The notes beneath the pieces are model-generated. The model was given only the letters and a program-made list of their open reading frames with translations, was not told the DNA's origin and did no database searches. 64,000 nt of DNA from Planctomycetota bacterium. GTDB taxonomy: Bacteria > Planctomycetota > B15-G4. This document shows, piece after piece, positions 18,440 through 27,750 of this stretch. The number at the start of each line of letters is the position of its first letter. Within the stretch, counting starts at the first letter, position 1. A program made the position numbers and the translations under genes. The DNA is taken from contig BQJR01000002.1 in NCBI GenBank assembly GCA_021604805.1, positions 518,665 to 582,664 on the forward strand. Direction: 5' to 3'.

Positions 18440-20208
18440 TCCTGCGACCAGTAGAGGTAGTTCAGGTCGAGGAAGTCTTGGCGGGCGTTGAGCAGGTTCG
18501 TATCGATCATCGGGTCGAGCGGCTTGGTGCCGACGTAGCCCGACACGCGCGCCATCCAGACACCGGTGTTCACCTCGGCGCCCCAACCGTGACGACGGTT
18601 GTCCATGCGGTGCGGGCCGATCACCTCGCCCGGCGTCGCGCGGTAGAAGATCTCGTCGGCCATGCTGTAGCCGCGCACGAAGATGGAGAGCCCGGACTCG
18701 CTCATGCGCAAGCGCAACTGGTTGCGCTCGAAGCTGCGGTCCGACTTGGAGATCGCCTGACGGAAGGCCGGCTTGGGAAGCGCGCTCGCGGCCTCGCGCC
18801 ACGCTTGCTCGGTCTCGAGGTCCGAGACCTTGGAGAGCAGCGCGGCCTCGGCCTGATCGAACAGATCCGGACCGAACTCGTCGCCGAACTCAGCAGTGCC
18901 CTTGTAGGCCAGGTCGACGAGCACGTTGCCCTTCTCGAAGAACAGGCGTCCACCACGGCGGTAGTGAGCATCGAGGTCTTCGTCGGTGATCTGCGGACCG
19001 CGCCACGCGTTGTAGGCCGCGCGGTAGCGGTAGTGCTCGCGGTAGCGATCGAGATCGGCGTAGCCCTGGAACATGATGATCGCGGAGAGCGGGAACAGGG
19101 TGCCCTCGTACTCAGCTTCGTGATCGCGGAAGGCGGCGCGGGCCGCTTCGTCGTCGAGCCAGCTGTTGGCGCTTTCGAGCACGCCCCGCATGGCGCGCAG
19201 CGTGAGCAGCTCGCGCAGGATCAGGTGATGGTCGATCTCGTTCAGCTCGCTGGAGAGCAGCGGCCACACGTTCGCGACGGTGATGTCGCGGTCACCGAGG
19301 CGGCAGATCACGTTCTCGGGCAGGCTCGAGTCGTCGAAGAACCATTGGAGGTTGAGGTTCTGCAGGATGCCCAAGCGGATCGACGAGGTGATCTGCCCCT
19401 TGAAGAGCGCGGGAATCGGCTGACCCGACTCCACGGCCGTGAGGACGAGCTGGCGCATGGCGCGCGTGTTCTCGTTCAGGTTCAGCGCGTCCCAGGTCAC
19501 GGGGCTCACGCCGGGCGGCGGCGGCAAGTCCACGGCCGGGATCGGGTTCTCTTCCGTGGGGCGCCAGTTCGGGTAGTCGGCGGGCAGCGGCGTGGGCGTC
19601 GTCGGCAAGTTCAAGAAGACCTTCTCGAAGCGCGACTCCGCAGAGAGCGAGTTGAGGAAGTTCTCCATGCCGACCGACTGCTCGATCGACTCTTCGAATT
19701 GACGCACGGCGTCGGCCGCGTACTCGGCGGCCAGCGCGACGTCGTCGCCGGCAGCTTGCTCACCCTGCATCTTGATCAGCGTGAGGTACTCGTTGTACTT
19801 GCGCTGCTGGTCGGCCTCCTCGAGCTCGAAGTCGGCGGGGTCGGCGCCGGCGGCCACCGCGCGCGCGATCTCGATGTCGGAGATGATCGTGGTGAGCTGC
19901 TTGCCCACGTCGGAGAGCCCGCCGAACATGACCGCGCGACGCGCGAACTCGTTCAGGCTCACACCTTCTTCGCCGAGCTTCAGCACGATGTCGCCGGAGA
20001 GGTCGAGCAGGCTCGCGTCGACCTCCACGATGTCGGCGGCGCGTCGCACGTAGCTCAACGGCTCCACGCGGTGCGCTTCGATGTTCTCGATGCCACCGCG
20101 CGGCGCAGCGGCTACGGGCGGCGTGGGAGCGGGCGGCCCCTGATCTTGGGCGACCAGGCCGGTGCCGAGCACGAGTGCGGAGAGGATCAGGCGGAGAGAT
20201 GGGGTCAT
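18400..20208 (-). CDS. Large exported protein, possibly parvulin/SurA-related
   Basis: The 602-residue product starts with a signal peptide (MTPSLRLILSALVLGTGLVAQ) and a Pro/Ala linker. The rest is helical, with segments such as RLGDRDITVANVWPLLSSEL and HLILRELLTLRAMRGVLES that resemble the chaperone-like N-terminal halves of SurA/PrsA foldases (a conserved residue-swapped D-I-T-x-x-x-x-W helix and L-x-x-L-x-x-x-x-x). I could not define a complete PPIase domain, so a periplasmic chaperone role is only a hypothesis. The start is supported by AGGAG nine bases upstream. It overlaps the octanoyltransferase gene downstream, indicating cotranscription. Confidence 0.6.
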   Translation of the reverse strand: MTPSLRLILSALVLGTGLVAQDQGPPAPTPPVAAAPRGGIENIEAHRVEPLSYVRRAADIVEVDASLLDLSGDIVLKLGEEGVSLNEFARRAVMFGGLSDVGKQLTTIISDIEIARAVAAGADPADFELEEADQQRKYNEYLTLIKMQGEQAAGDDVALAAEYAADAVRQFEESIEQSVGMENFLNSLSAESRFEKVFLNLPTTPTPLPADYPNWRPTEENPIPAVDLPPPPGVSPVTWDALNLNENTRAMRQLVLTAVESGQPIPALFKGQITSSIRLGILQNLNLQWFFDDSSLPENVICRLGDRDITVANVWPLLSSELNEIDHHLILRELLTLRAMRGVLESANSWLDDEAARAAFRDHEAEYEGTLFPLSAIIMFQGYADLDRYREHYRYRAAYNAWRGPQITDEDLDAHYRRGGRLFFEKGNVLVDLAYKGTAEFGDEFGPDLFDQAEAALLSKVSDLETEQAWREAASALPKPAFRQAISKSDRSFERNQLRLRMSESGLSIFVRGYSMADEIFYRATPGEVIGPHRMDNRRHGWGAEVNTGVWMARVSGYVGTKPLDPMIDTNLLNARQDFLDLNYLYWSQECLEQLVKKASRP

Positions 20209-20408
20209 CGGGGTGACTCCTGGCCGGGAAGGAGGGCGGCGGGCGGGCTCTACGCCGCGGCCTGGGGGCTCGTTGGCGACGCCGAGGCTCGACTGAGCGC
20301 TCTCGCATCGGGCGATCGGGCGACGCGACATGAAAGGAAAGCCCCGGAGAGCTGTCAAGCGCGGCCGAGTTGATCCACAGCCAGAGCCGCGGTAGCGTCC
20401 CAGCGCCC

Positions 20409-21068
20409 GTGAGCCGATCCGCAGACCTCCTCTCCAGCCTGTCGCGGCCAGGACCCGAGCCCGATCTGAGGCTCCTCGCCCTGCTGCACGGAGCGGCCGT
20501 GATCGGGCGCTTCGACGTGCTGCCCGCGCTGCTCGACGAAGCCTTCGAGCGCGAGCTCCCGGTCGCATGGCTCGAAGAGACGGCCCTGCTCGTGGCGCCC
20601 TACGGCGGCTTCCCGCGCGCCATCGAGACGCTCACCCAGCTCGCCCGTCGTCGCCCCGGGCCGCCCACGCGTCGGCTCGAACTCAAGCCGCAGACCGCGC
20701 AACTCGAAGAGCAAGGGCGCGCCACCTTCGCGGCGGTCTACGGCGACAACACCGAGAAGGTCCTCAACGAACTCCATGACTTACTTCCCGGTTTCGAACG
20801 CTTGGTGCTCACCGCGGCCTACGGCTCCGTGCTCGCACGCGACGGCCTCTCGCTCGGCCAACGCGAAGTGCTCGCCGTGGCAGCGCTGGCCCTCGCCGGC
20901 CTGCCCGCGCCGCTCGGCTCCCACATCCGCGGCGCGCTGCGCAACGGTTTCCCCGCCCCAGTGGTAGACGATACCCTGCTCGCTTGTGCGGTCCTGGCCG
21001 ACGAACGCGCCCGAGCCACCCTCGAGCAAGCGCGCGACCGCCTCTCCCGAAAGGTCTACACGGCATGA
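20409..21068 (+). CDS. AhpD/carboxymuconolactone decarboxylase-like fold protein lacking CxxC
   Basis: The helical 219-residue product has a CMD-type second half: GLSLGQREVLAVAALALAGLPAPLGSHIRGALRNGFPAPVVDDTLL follows the family pattern of E, then C-x-x-C-x-x-H, then A-x-x-x-G, but the cysteines are replaced (PAPLGSH), so peroxidase or decarboxylase chemistry is unlikely. The start is uncertain: GTG at 20409 or TTG at 20370, neither with a clear Shine-Dalgarno. The stop overlaps the next gene in an ATGA arrangement, so the protein is probably made together with the TMTC-like membrane protein. Confidence 0.6.
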   Translation: MSRSADLLSSLSRPGPEPDLRLLALLHGAAVIGRFDVLPALLDEAFERELPVAWLEETALLVAPYGGFPRAIETLTQLARRRPGPPTRRLELKPQTAQLEEQGRATFAAVYGDNTEKVLNELHDLLPGFERLVLTAAYGSVLARDGLSLGQREVLAVAALALAGLPAPLGSHIRGALRNGFPAPVVDDTLLACAVLADERARATLEQARDRLSRKVYTA

Positions 21069-24000
21069 GCACGACTGAGCCCACCGGCGCCGACGACAGC
21101 GCGCCCACGCCCGCCCCCCAAGTCGCCGAGAGCTCCCCCGGCGGCGCGCGCGGCGGTTGGCTCGGAGCGCTCTTCGTCGCGCTCGTCGCGGTGGGCATGT
21201 TCTGGAACACGCTGGATCACCAGCTGGTCTACGACGACTGGTTCCTGATCAACCCGCAGAACAACCAGTCGATGGCTCCGGTGATCGAGGACTACAGCGC
21301 CATCTGGAGCCTCTTCGGCCAGGAGTACTGGGAAGGCGTGAGCGTCGGCGGTATCGAGGCCTTCGGCGCGCGCGGCCAGGCGCTCTACCGTCCACTCACC
21401 CTCGCCATCTGGGGGACGATCAACTGGTTCCAGTTCCACGACAACCCGATCGAGGCCATCAACCGCGGCACGGCGGAGAGCAATCGCGCCAGCGCGCGGC
21501 CGCACCACGCGGTGAACATCGCCGCCAACGCGATCGCCTGCGCGCTGCTCTTCCTCTTGTTGTTGCGACTCTTCGGCAACCAGCTGCTCGCGCTGCTCGG
21601 CGCGCTGCTCTACACGGTGCACCCGCTGCACAGTGAAGCCGTGGCCTACGTGGCCGGGCTCAGCGACATCCTCACGGCGATGGCGGTGTTCCTCGGGCTG
21701 CTCTTCTGGGAGCGCTTCACGCGGGATCCGTCGCGGCCGCGGGTGGGCGCCTTCGTGGGCCTGGTGCTCACGATGTTCCTCGGGCTGCTGGCCAAGGAGT
21801 CGGCGATCCTGTTGCTGCCGGCGGTGCTGGTGGCGGACCTGGCGCTGAGCTTGAACGGTCGCGTGATCTCGATGGGGCGTCGCTTGGCGGCCTACGCGGG
21901 ACTGCTCGGCGTGATCGGCGTCAACATCGCCATCCGCTGGCAAGTGCTCGGACGCCTCACGCCCGACAAGAGCGCGCTCTCGCGCATCGACAACCCGCTC
22001 GTGCACCTCGACGTGTTCGAGCGTCTGCTCAACAGCTTCAAGCTCATCGCGAAGTACGCCTGGCTCACGCTGTGGCCGGAAGAGCTGTCGATGGACTACT
22101 CGTACAACCAGATCCCGGTAAGCGAGTCCTTCTCCGAGCCCGCCGTGCTCTCGGGCTTCGCGCTGATCCTGGCGCTGCTCATCGTGGGCCTCGTGCGTTT
22201 GCGCGGCCGCCCCGCGCTGGGCTTCGGCCTGCTGCTGTTCCTCGGCACCACGGCCTTCTTCTCCAACATGCTGGCCGCCATCGGCACGATCTTCGCCGAG
22301 CGCTTGGCCTACCTGCCGTCGGCGGGCGCGGCCATCGCCATCGCGGCCGTGCTGGTCGCGCTGTTCTCCACCAAGGGGCGCGGCATCGCTGCGCTGCACC
22401 CGGTGGGCCTCGTGATCGCGCTCGTGATGATCGGCGCACTCGGCTACCGCACCACCGCGCGCAACGCCGAGTTCCGAAGCGCCGTCGTGCTCTTCGAGTC
22501 GGCGCTCAAGGTGTCGCCCAACAGCACGCGCGTGCACTACCAGCTCGGCTCGATCTACCAGTTGCAGCAGCTCAACAAGCGCGCCATCGCCGAACTCGAA
22601 CGCGCGCTGCAGATCGACCCGCTCTTCTTCCAGGCACGCATTCGTCGCGCGGAGATCCTGGCGCTCGACGAACAGAACGAGCTCGCCACCCAGGCCTACC
22701 AAGAGGTCATCGGCGCGCTCAACCCCACGAACGAAGACGGCTCCCGCAACGACGAGATCTTCGCGCTGCTCTACCGCGGCCTCGCCAGCGTGCGTCAGAA
22801 CATGGGAGATCTCGACGGCGCCGCCACCGCACTCAACCGCGCGCGTGATTACGGCGACATGGGCAGCGACGAGAACGAAGTCGCGCTCGTGGCCCTGCTG
22901 CAAGGCCAGAAGAAGTGGGCCGAGTCGCTGTCGGTGATCGACGACGGCCTGCTGGAGCAACCCGACAGCGTGCGCCTGCTGCTCGCTCGCGCACGCGCAG
23001 CCAGTCAACTCGGCGACCTGCCCACCTACCAGAGCGCGCTCGAAGGCCTCGACCTCACGGCCGAAGGCGCGCAACTCGCCGAGCTGATGCGCGCGGAAGT
23101 GCAGTACGACAACGCAGCCATCTTCCGCGACGACGAAGCGCTGGAGGAAGCCACCGCCACCTTCGAACGCATCAGCAAGCAACGCCCCGACTTCTCCACG
23201 CCCTACGTGTATCGCGGCAAGTACCTGCTCGACATCGCCGACGACGCCGAAGCCGCGATCATCGAGTTCGACAAGGCACTGGAGCTGAACACTCGCGACT
23301 CCCAAGCGCTGCTCTACAAGGTCATCGCGCTCACGCGCCTGGAACGCTGGGAGCAAGCGCTGCAGGCGCTCGAGTTGCTCGGCACCGTCAACCCCGACGA
23401 CGCGTACCTGCAGATGCTCGGCGACGTGAACTTCATGCTCGGCAACACCGAGGCCTTCAACGCCGCCTACGATGAGCTCGCCGCGCGCCAGCCCGAGGGG
23501 CAAGCGCCGGTGGGGCCGATCGTGAACCGCGCCTTGGGTGCGCGCAAGGACGGCGACCCGCAAGCCGCCGTCGACCAACTCGAGCGTGCGCTGCTGGTGA
23601 GCGCCAACGCCGAGAACGTGATCCTGCTCGTGACGCACGGGCAGATCCTCGCCGAGATGGGGCGCTTCGACGAGGCCTTGCTCTCCTACGACCGCGCCGA
23701 AGCCTCCTTCGCCGCGCAACCCGACATCGTGTACGACGAGTACCTGCCCACGCGCCGCGCGCTGTGCTTGATGGCGCTCGGCCGCGACGTGGAAGCCGCC
23801 GGCGCGCTCGAACGCGTGGACCTCGCGCTGCAGACGCTCGAGTGGACACCGGTGCGGCTCGACCAGTTGCGCGTGTCGCTGCTGCATCACCGCGCCATGT
23901 TGCACGTGCGCGCGGGCGGCACCTTCCATGACCTGGCGCGCGTCGAGGAGCTGTGTCGCGAAGGCATCGAGCTCACGCGTTCACGCGGCGGCAACTTGCC

Positions 24001-24244
24001 CGCCTTCTACGACATCTCGATCGACGCCTTCATCCAGCAGAGCGACTTCGCCGCAGCGGCGACGCGCGCGCGTGAAGGCGAGCAAGCCTTCGTGGGCACG
24101 CCGCACAACGCGATCTACCGTCTCGCGGCCGAGGCTCTGGAAGCCCGCGCTGCAGGCGACCTCGCCAAGGCGCTGGAGCAACTCGGCGGCAGCGCGCAAC
24201 TGCTGCACAAGCAGCTGCATCGTCAGCTCGAGAAGCAGGGCTGA
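21065..24244 (+). CDS. TMTC-like multi-pass membrane protein with C-terminal TPR array
   Basis: The 1059-residue protein has an N-terminal hydrophobic half with about ten membrane segments, including the first-loop acidic pair YDDWFL typical of GT-C glycosyltransferases and the DUF1736-like segment around LLNSFKLIAKYAWLTLWPEELSMDYS. From about residue 485 to the end it is a long TPR array (for example RVHYQLGSIYQLQQLNKRAIAELERALQ, DEDALLSYDRAE-type helices). Eukaryotic TMTC proteins are O-mannosyltransferases; bacterial members are uncharacterised, so protein O-glycosylation is inference. The start ATG overlaps the previous stop (ATGA), implying translational coupling. Confidence 0.85.
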   Translation: MSTTEPTGADDSAPTPAPQVAESSPGGARGGWLGALFVALVAVGMFWNTLDHQLVYDDWFLINPQNNQSMAPVIEDYSAIWSLFGQEYWEGVSVGGIEAFGARGQALYRPLTLAIWGTINWFQFHDNPIEAINRGTAESNRASARPHHAVNIAANAIACALLFLLLLRLFGNQLLALLGALLYTVHPLHSEAVAYVAGLSDILTAMAVFLGLLFWERFTRDPSRPRVGAFVGLVLTMFLGLLAKESAILLLPAVLVADLALSLNGRVISMGRRLAAYAGLLGVIGVNIAIRWQVLGRLTPDKSALSRIDNPLVHLDVFERLLNSFKLIAKYAWLTLWPEELSMDYSYNQIPVSESFSEPAVLSGFALILALLIVGLVRLRGRPALGFGLLLFLGTTAFFSNMLAAIGTIFAERLAYLPSAGAAIAIAAVLVALFSTKGRGIAALHPVGLVIALVMIGALGYRTTARNAEFRSAVVLFESALKVSPNSTRVHYQLGSIYQLQQLNKRAIAELERALQIDPLFFQARIRRAEILALDEQNELATQAYQEVIGALNPTNEDGSRNDEIFALLYRGLASVRQNMGDLDGAATALNRARDYGDMGSDENEVALVALLQGQKKWAESLSVIDDGLLEQPDSVRLLLARARAASQLGDLPTYQSALEGLDLTAEGAQLAELMRAEVQYDNAAIFRDDEALEEATATFERISKQRPDFSTPYVYRGKYLLDIADDAEAAIIEFDKALELNTRDSQALLYKVIALTRLERWEQALQALELLGTVNPDDAYLQMLGDVNFMLGNTEAFNAAYDELAARQPEGQAPVGPIVNRALGARKDGDPQAAVDQLERALLVSANAENVILLVTHGQILAEMGRFDEALLSYDRAEASFAAQPDIVYDEYLPTRRALCLMALGRDVEAAGALERVDLALQTLEWTPVRLDQLRVSLLHHRAMLHVRAGGTFHDLARVEELCREGIELTRSRGGNLPAFYDISIDAFIQQSDFAAAATRAREGEQAFVGTPHNAIYRLAAEALEARAAGDLAKALEQLGGSAQLLHKQLHRQLEKQG

Positions 24245-24282
24245 CGTGCAGCGAGCACGGCGCTGCGCGGGCGCGGGCCTGC

Positions 24283-24329
24283 GTGGCGTCACGCCACCGG
24301 GTGCAGGCTGAGCGGAACCGCGGCTCAGC
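24283..24329. terminator. Short hairpins between convergent genes
   Basis: GTGGCG-TCA-CGCCAC (24283-24297) and GCTGAGC/GCTCAGC (24307-24313 with 24323-24329) are two adjacent inverted repeats between the convergent TMTC-like and biotin carrier genes; the second overlaps the latter's stop codon. No T-tract is present, so a bidirectional terminator role is tentative. Confidence 0.3.
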
Positions 24330-24837
24330 TCTCGACGGGCTCGATCTCGATCACGGCGTCGCCCTGATTCACGGTGGCGCCGGCTTCCACGGCCACCGAG
24401 AGCACCGTACCGGCGAGCTCGGCTTTGACCTCGTTCTCCATCTTCATGGCTTCGAGGATGAAGAGCACTTGGCCGGGCTGCACCTGATCGCCCGGGGCCA
24501 CGCGCATCTCGTTCACGATGCCTGTCATGACCGCGCGCACGGTGGCGTCGCCGGCACCTTGCTCGGCCTGGATCGAGCGCGCCAACCACTCGCGCTCGCC
24601 GAGCACCTCGGTGCTGTAGCGCGTGCCGCCCACGAGCAGCTCGAGTCGGTCGCCCTTCTCTTCCACGCCGACATCCACTGAGCGGTCGTCGATGAGCAGC
24701 GAGTAGGCGGCGCCGTCTTTCAGCGTGCCGATGTCGATCTGGTGCGTCTCGCCTTCGATCGTGACGGCCAAGCCGCCCGCCTTGCGCTCCACGAGCAGCT
24801 CGTGATGCGTGTCACCGATGAGCACGTGCAGCTTCAC
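24325..24837 (-). CDS. Biotin carboxyl carrier domain protein of acyl-CoA carboxylase
   Basis: The 170-residue protein carries the C-terminal biotinyl domain with the biotinylated lysine Lys132 in EAMKMEN, preceded by a beta-strand region (residues 1-75) resembling the BT/linker domain of propionyl- and methylcrotonyl-CoA carboxylase alpha chains. It is split from the biotin carboxylase here, and its GTG start overlaps that gene's stop (GTGA), ensuring equal synthesis. It should shuttle carboxyl groups to the carboxyltransferase encoded at 45.4-47.0 kb, about 20 kb away. Confidence 0.93.
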   Translation of the reverse strand: MKLHVLIGDTHHELLVERKAGGLAVTIEGETHQIDIGTLKDGAAYSLLIDDRSVDVGVEEKGDRLELLVGGTRYSTEVLGEREWLARSIQAEQGAGDATVRAVMTGIVNEMRVAPGDQVQPGQVLFILEAMKMENEVKAELAGTVLSVAVEAGATVNQGDAVIEIEPVES

Positions 24838-26354
24838 GAGTTCGCTCCGGGGCGGAAGGCGTCGACCCAGGCAGAGCTGGCAACCGACGCAGGGCGGTCA
24901 GGGAAGCCGCGCCGACGTCGCAACACGTGCGCGAGCGCCGCCGCGATCATGGCCACGTTCTTCTCGCGCGCCGCGCTCATCTGCGGCGCGAAGGCTTCGG
25001 GGTTCCCTTCCACCGAGCCCGTGTCGTAGCGGCCGCTGCGGAAGACGTCGGTGTTCAGCACGCGCTGCAGGAAGGGCAGGTTCGTGGTGACGCCGGTGAT
25101 CGTGACCTCGGAGAGCGCGCGTCGCATGCGCTCGATGGCTTGCTCGCGATCGGCGGCGTGCACCGACACCTTGGCGAGCATGGGGTCGTAGTGCAGGCCG
25201 ACCTGCATGCCTTCGAAGAGGCCCGTGTCCACGCGCACGCCGGGTCCGCCGGGCAACTCGAGGCGATCCACTTGGCCGGTGGCGGGCAGGAAGCCGTGGT
25301 CGGCGTCTTCGGCATACAGGCGCGCCTCGATGGCGTGACCTTCGTGCTGGATCTCCGCCTGCTGCAGCGGCAAGGGCTCGCCCTGCGCCACCAAGACCTG
25401 CCAACGCACGAGGTCGAGCCCGCAGGTGAGTTCCGTGATCGGGTGCTCGACCTGCAGCCGCGTGTTCATCTCGAGCATGTAGAAGTCGCGGTGCTTGTCG
25501 ACGAGGAACTCGAGCGTGCCGGCGCCGGTGTAGTCGATCGACTTGGCGGCCTTCACGGCGGCGGCGCCCATGCGCTCGCGCAGGTCGTCGTCGAGTAGCG
25601 GCGAGGGGCGCTCCTCGATCACCTTTTGATGACGCCGCTGGATCGAGCACTCGCGCTCGGCCAGGTGCACCACGTTGCCGTGCTCGTCGCCGAACACTTG
25701 GATCTCGATGTGGCGCGGCTCCTCCAGGTACTTCTCGAGGTACACGGCGCCGTTGCCGAAGGCGGTTTGCGCTTCGCTCGACGCGCGCTTGGCGGCGTCG
25801 GCCAACTCGGGTTCGGTGCGCACGATGCGGATGCCTTTGCCGCCACCGCCCGCGCTGGCCTTGATCATCACGGGGAAGCCGATCTCGCGCGCCTCGGCGA
25901 GCAACTGCTCGGGGTTCTCCACGGGATCGGCGGTGCCCGGCACCACCGGCACGCCCGCCGCGATCATGCGACGCCGCGCTTCGATCTTGTCGCCCATGGC
26001 CTCCATGGCCTCGGGCGCGGGGCCGATGAAGGTGAGCCCGGCTTCGCGCACCTGGCGCACGAAGTCGGCGTTCTCCGAGAGGAAGCCGAAGCCCGGGTGG
26101 ATCGCGTCGGCGCCGGTTTGCTTGGCGGCCGCGATGACCAAGTCGCCATGCAGGTAGCTCTCGGCGGAGGGCGCCGGACCCAGCCGCACGGCCTGGTAAG
26201 CGGCGCGCACGTGCAGCGCCTGGCGGTCGGCGTCGGAGTAGACGGCGACGGTGCGCAGCCCCATCTCGCGACAGGTGCGCATGATGCGCAGCGCGATCTC
26301 GCCGCGGTTCGCGACGAGCACCTTCTGGATCTTGCGCGGCTTGGCCGACGTCAT
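24834..26354 (-). CDS. accC: Acyl-CoA carboxylase biotin carboxylase subunit
   Basis: The 506-residue ATP-grasp enzyme carboxylates biotin with bicarbonate and ATP. Motifs are KVLVANRGEIALRIMRTCREMG at the N-terminus, the glycine-rich loop KASAGGGGKGIRIV, the HLAERECSIQRRHQKVIEE block and the catalytic EMNTRLQVEHPITE. Relative to AccC it has an extension of about 50 residues at the C-terminus (GSVEGNPEAFAPQ onward), as in propionyl-CoA carboxylase alpha chains. With the coupled biotin carrier it probably forms the alpha part of propionyl-CoA carboxylase; acetyl-CoA use cannot be excluded. Confidence 0.94.
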   Translation of the reverse strand: MTSAKPRKIQKVLVANRGEIALRIMRTCREMGLRTVAVYSDADRQALHVRAAYQAVRLGPAPSAESYLHGDLVIAAAKQTGADAIHPGFGFLSENADFVRQVREAGLTFIGPAPEAMEAMGDKIEARRRMIAAGVPVVPGTADPVENPEQLLAEAREIGFPVMIKASAGGGGKGIRIVRTEPELADAAKRASSEAQTAFGNGAVYLEKYLEEPRHIEIQVFGDEHGNVVHLAERECSIQRRHQKVIEERPSPLLDDDLRERMGAAAVKAAKSIDYTGAGTLEFLVDKHRDFYMLEMNTRLQVEHPITELTCGLDLVRWQVLVAQGEPLPLQQAEIQHEGHAIEARLYAEDADHGFLPATGQVDRLELPGGPGVRVDTGLFEGMQVGLHYDPMLAKVSVHAADREQAIERMRRALSEVTITGVTTNLPFLQRVLNTDVFRSGRYDTGSVEGNPEAFAPQMSAAREKNVAMIAAALAHVLRRRRGFPDRPASVASSAWVDAFRPGANS

Positions 26355-26472
26355 CGAGAGCGGCGCTCCGGGGGCTGGGATCCAACGCGTGGATCCGAAG
26401 ACGACCCGCCGAGCGAGCCAGGGGCCGGATCATAGAGGCGCGCGGCGCAGCGGCCAAGCGAGGTGCGGGCCC

Positions 26473-26508
26473 GAGGTGCGAGACGAGGTGCGAGACGAGC
26501 TGCGAAGC
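26473..26508. repeat. 12-bp tandem repeat in a divergent promoter region
   Basis: GAGGTGCGAGAC occurs twice exactly (26473-26484, 26485-26496) with degenerate copies on both sides (26460 onward and 26497-26508). It lies between the biotin carboxylase gene and the divergent hydrolase gene, about 110 bases from each start, so it could be an operator array or a slippage product. Confidence 0.75.
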
Positions 26509-26615
26509 GACGTGCACCCGGGCGAGACCCGCAGGAGCGACTGCTCCCGCGTGGACGGCCCCGCGAGGCGCGCGTTACCCTGCCCCCTCAGACCACGCAT
26601 TCCCGGGAGAGACGC

Positions 26616-27740
26616 ATGTTCACCGTGCTCAGCGCCGTGATGTTCGCGAGTCTCCTCGTGCAGGCCGACGAGCAAGCGTGGAACTGGGAGCGGCTCGAAC
26701 TCGCGCCGGGCCTGGAGCTCGACCTCGCCGTGCAGCTGCCCGCAACCGGTCTCGGCGACACGCCGGTGCCCGTGCTGCTGGCGCTGCCGCCCGGCGACCA
26801 AGACGTCGCCATGGTGGAGCGCGGCCTGCAACTCTATTGGTCGAGCGCGGCGCTCGCGCGCGGTTGGGTGCTCGTGAGCCCCGCGGCGCCCGGCGGTCGC
26901 AGCTTCCATGGCGACGACGTCCAGATCTTGGAAGCCCTGCTCGACGCGCTCGACGCGCGCTTCGACATCGCGGGCGGCAAGCCACACCTCGCCGGCGTCT
27001 CCAACGGTGGACTCTCTGCGCTCGAGCTCGCGCTGCGCGATCCCGGTCGCGTGGGTTCGCTCACCGGCGCGCCCGGCATGCCCCCCGCCGACGCCGACCC
27101 CGCGCAACTCGCGCGTCTCGCCGAACTGCCGGTGGCGTTGTTCGTGGGCGGCGCCGACAGCGCGTGGCTCAACCCGATGCGCCGCCTGCGCGACACGCTC
27201 AGCAGCGCCGGCGCGCTGCGACTCTCGCTGGTGGAGTTCGCCGGCGAAGGACACGTGCCCGAGAGCCTCACGCCCGAACGGCTCTTCCAGCAGCTCGACG
27301 CCTTCCACGCGCATCGCCTGCGCCGTCACGATGAGGAAAGCGCGGCGCGTCGCTTGCTCGACGACTTCCACCGCGCCGCCGCCGAGTCCGACGAAGACCG
27401 CTACTTCGCGTGCTTCGCGCCCGAAGGCGTGTTCGTCGGCACCGATGCGAGCGAGCGTTGGAACGTGAGCGAGTTCCGCACCGTCGCGCACCCGTACTTC
27501 GAGCGCGGCGAAGGTTGGACCTACATCCCCATCGAGCGTCATCTGCGGCTTTCACCACGCGGTGAGATCGCTTGGTTCGACGAGCGCCTCGACTCGCCCA
27601 AGTACGGCGAGATGCGCGGCACCGGCGTGCTGCGTCGCGTGGGCGACAGCTGGCGCGTGAGCCAGTACGTGCTGAGCTTCCCGGTGCCGAACGAACACGC
27701 CGACGAGCTGGTGGAACGCATCGCGGGCGGAGCACGCTGA
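26616..27740 (+). CDS. Exported alpha/beta-hydrolase fused to a SnoaL-like domain
   Basis: The 374-residue product has a short hydrophobic N-terminus (MFTVLSAVMFASLLVQADE, a probable signal peptide) and an esterase-like alpha/beta-hydrolase domain with a nucleophile elbow HLAGVSNGGLSAL (Ser), an acid strand LFVGGADSAWL, and the His in GEGHVPE. From about residue 235 (ESAARRLLDDFHRAAAESDEDRYFACFAPEGVFVGTD) it carries a SnoaL/NTF2-like cone domain with a WTYIPIERHLRLSPRGEIAWFDERLD core. The fusion is unusual; substrates are unknown. ATG start with GGGAGA upstream. The HExxH protein gene follows after 10 bases. Confidence 0.8.
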   Translation: MFTVLSAVMFASLLVQADEQAWNWERLELAPGLELDLAVQLPATGLGDTPVPVLLALPPGDQDVAMVERGLQLYWSSAALARGWVLVSPAAPGGRSFHGDDVQILEALLDALDARFDIAGGKPHLAGVSNGGLSALELALRDPGRVGSLTGAPGMPPADADPAQLARLAELPVALFVGGADSAWLNPMRRLRDTLSSAGALRLSLVEFAGEGHVPESLTPERLFQQLDAFHAHRLRRHDEESAARRLLDDFHRAAAESDEDRYFACFAPEGVFVGTDASERWNVSEFRTVAHPYFERGEGWTYIPIERHLRLSPRGEIAWFDERLDSPKYGEMRGTGVLRRVGDSWRVSQYVLSFPVPNEHADELVERIAGGAR

Positions 27741-27750
27741 GCGCGCGTCG

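Noticed and set aside
21056..23929. 957-codon open frame antisense to the TMTC-like gene
   Set aside because: Same reason: the sense frame has membrane segments and TPR repeats; the antisense product is a compositional shadow.
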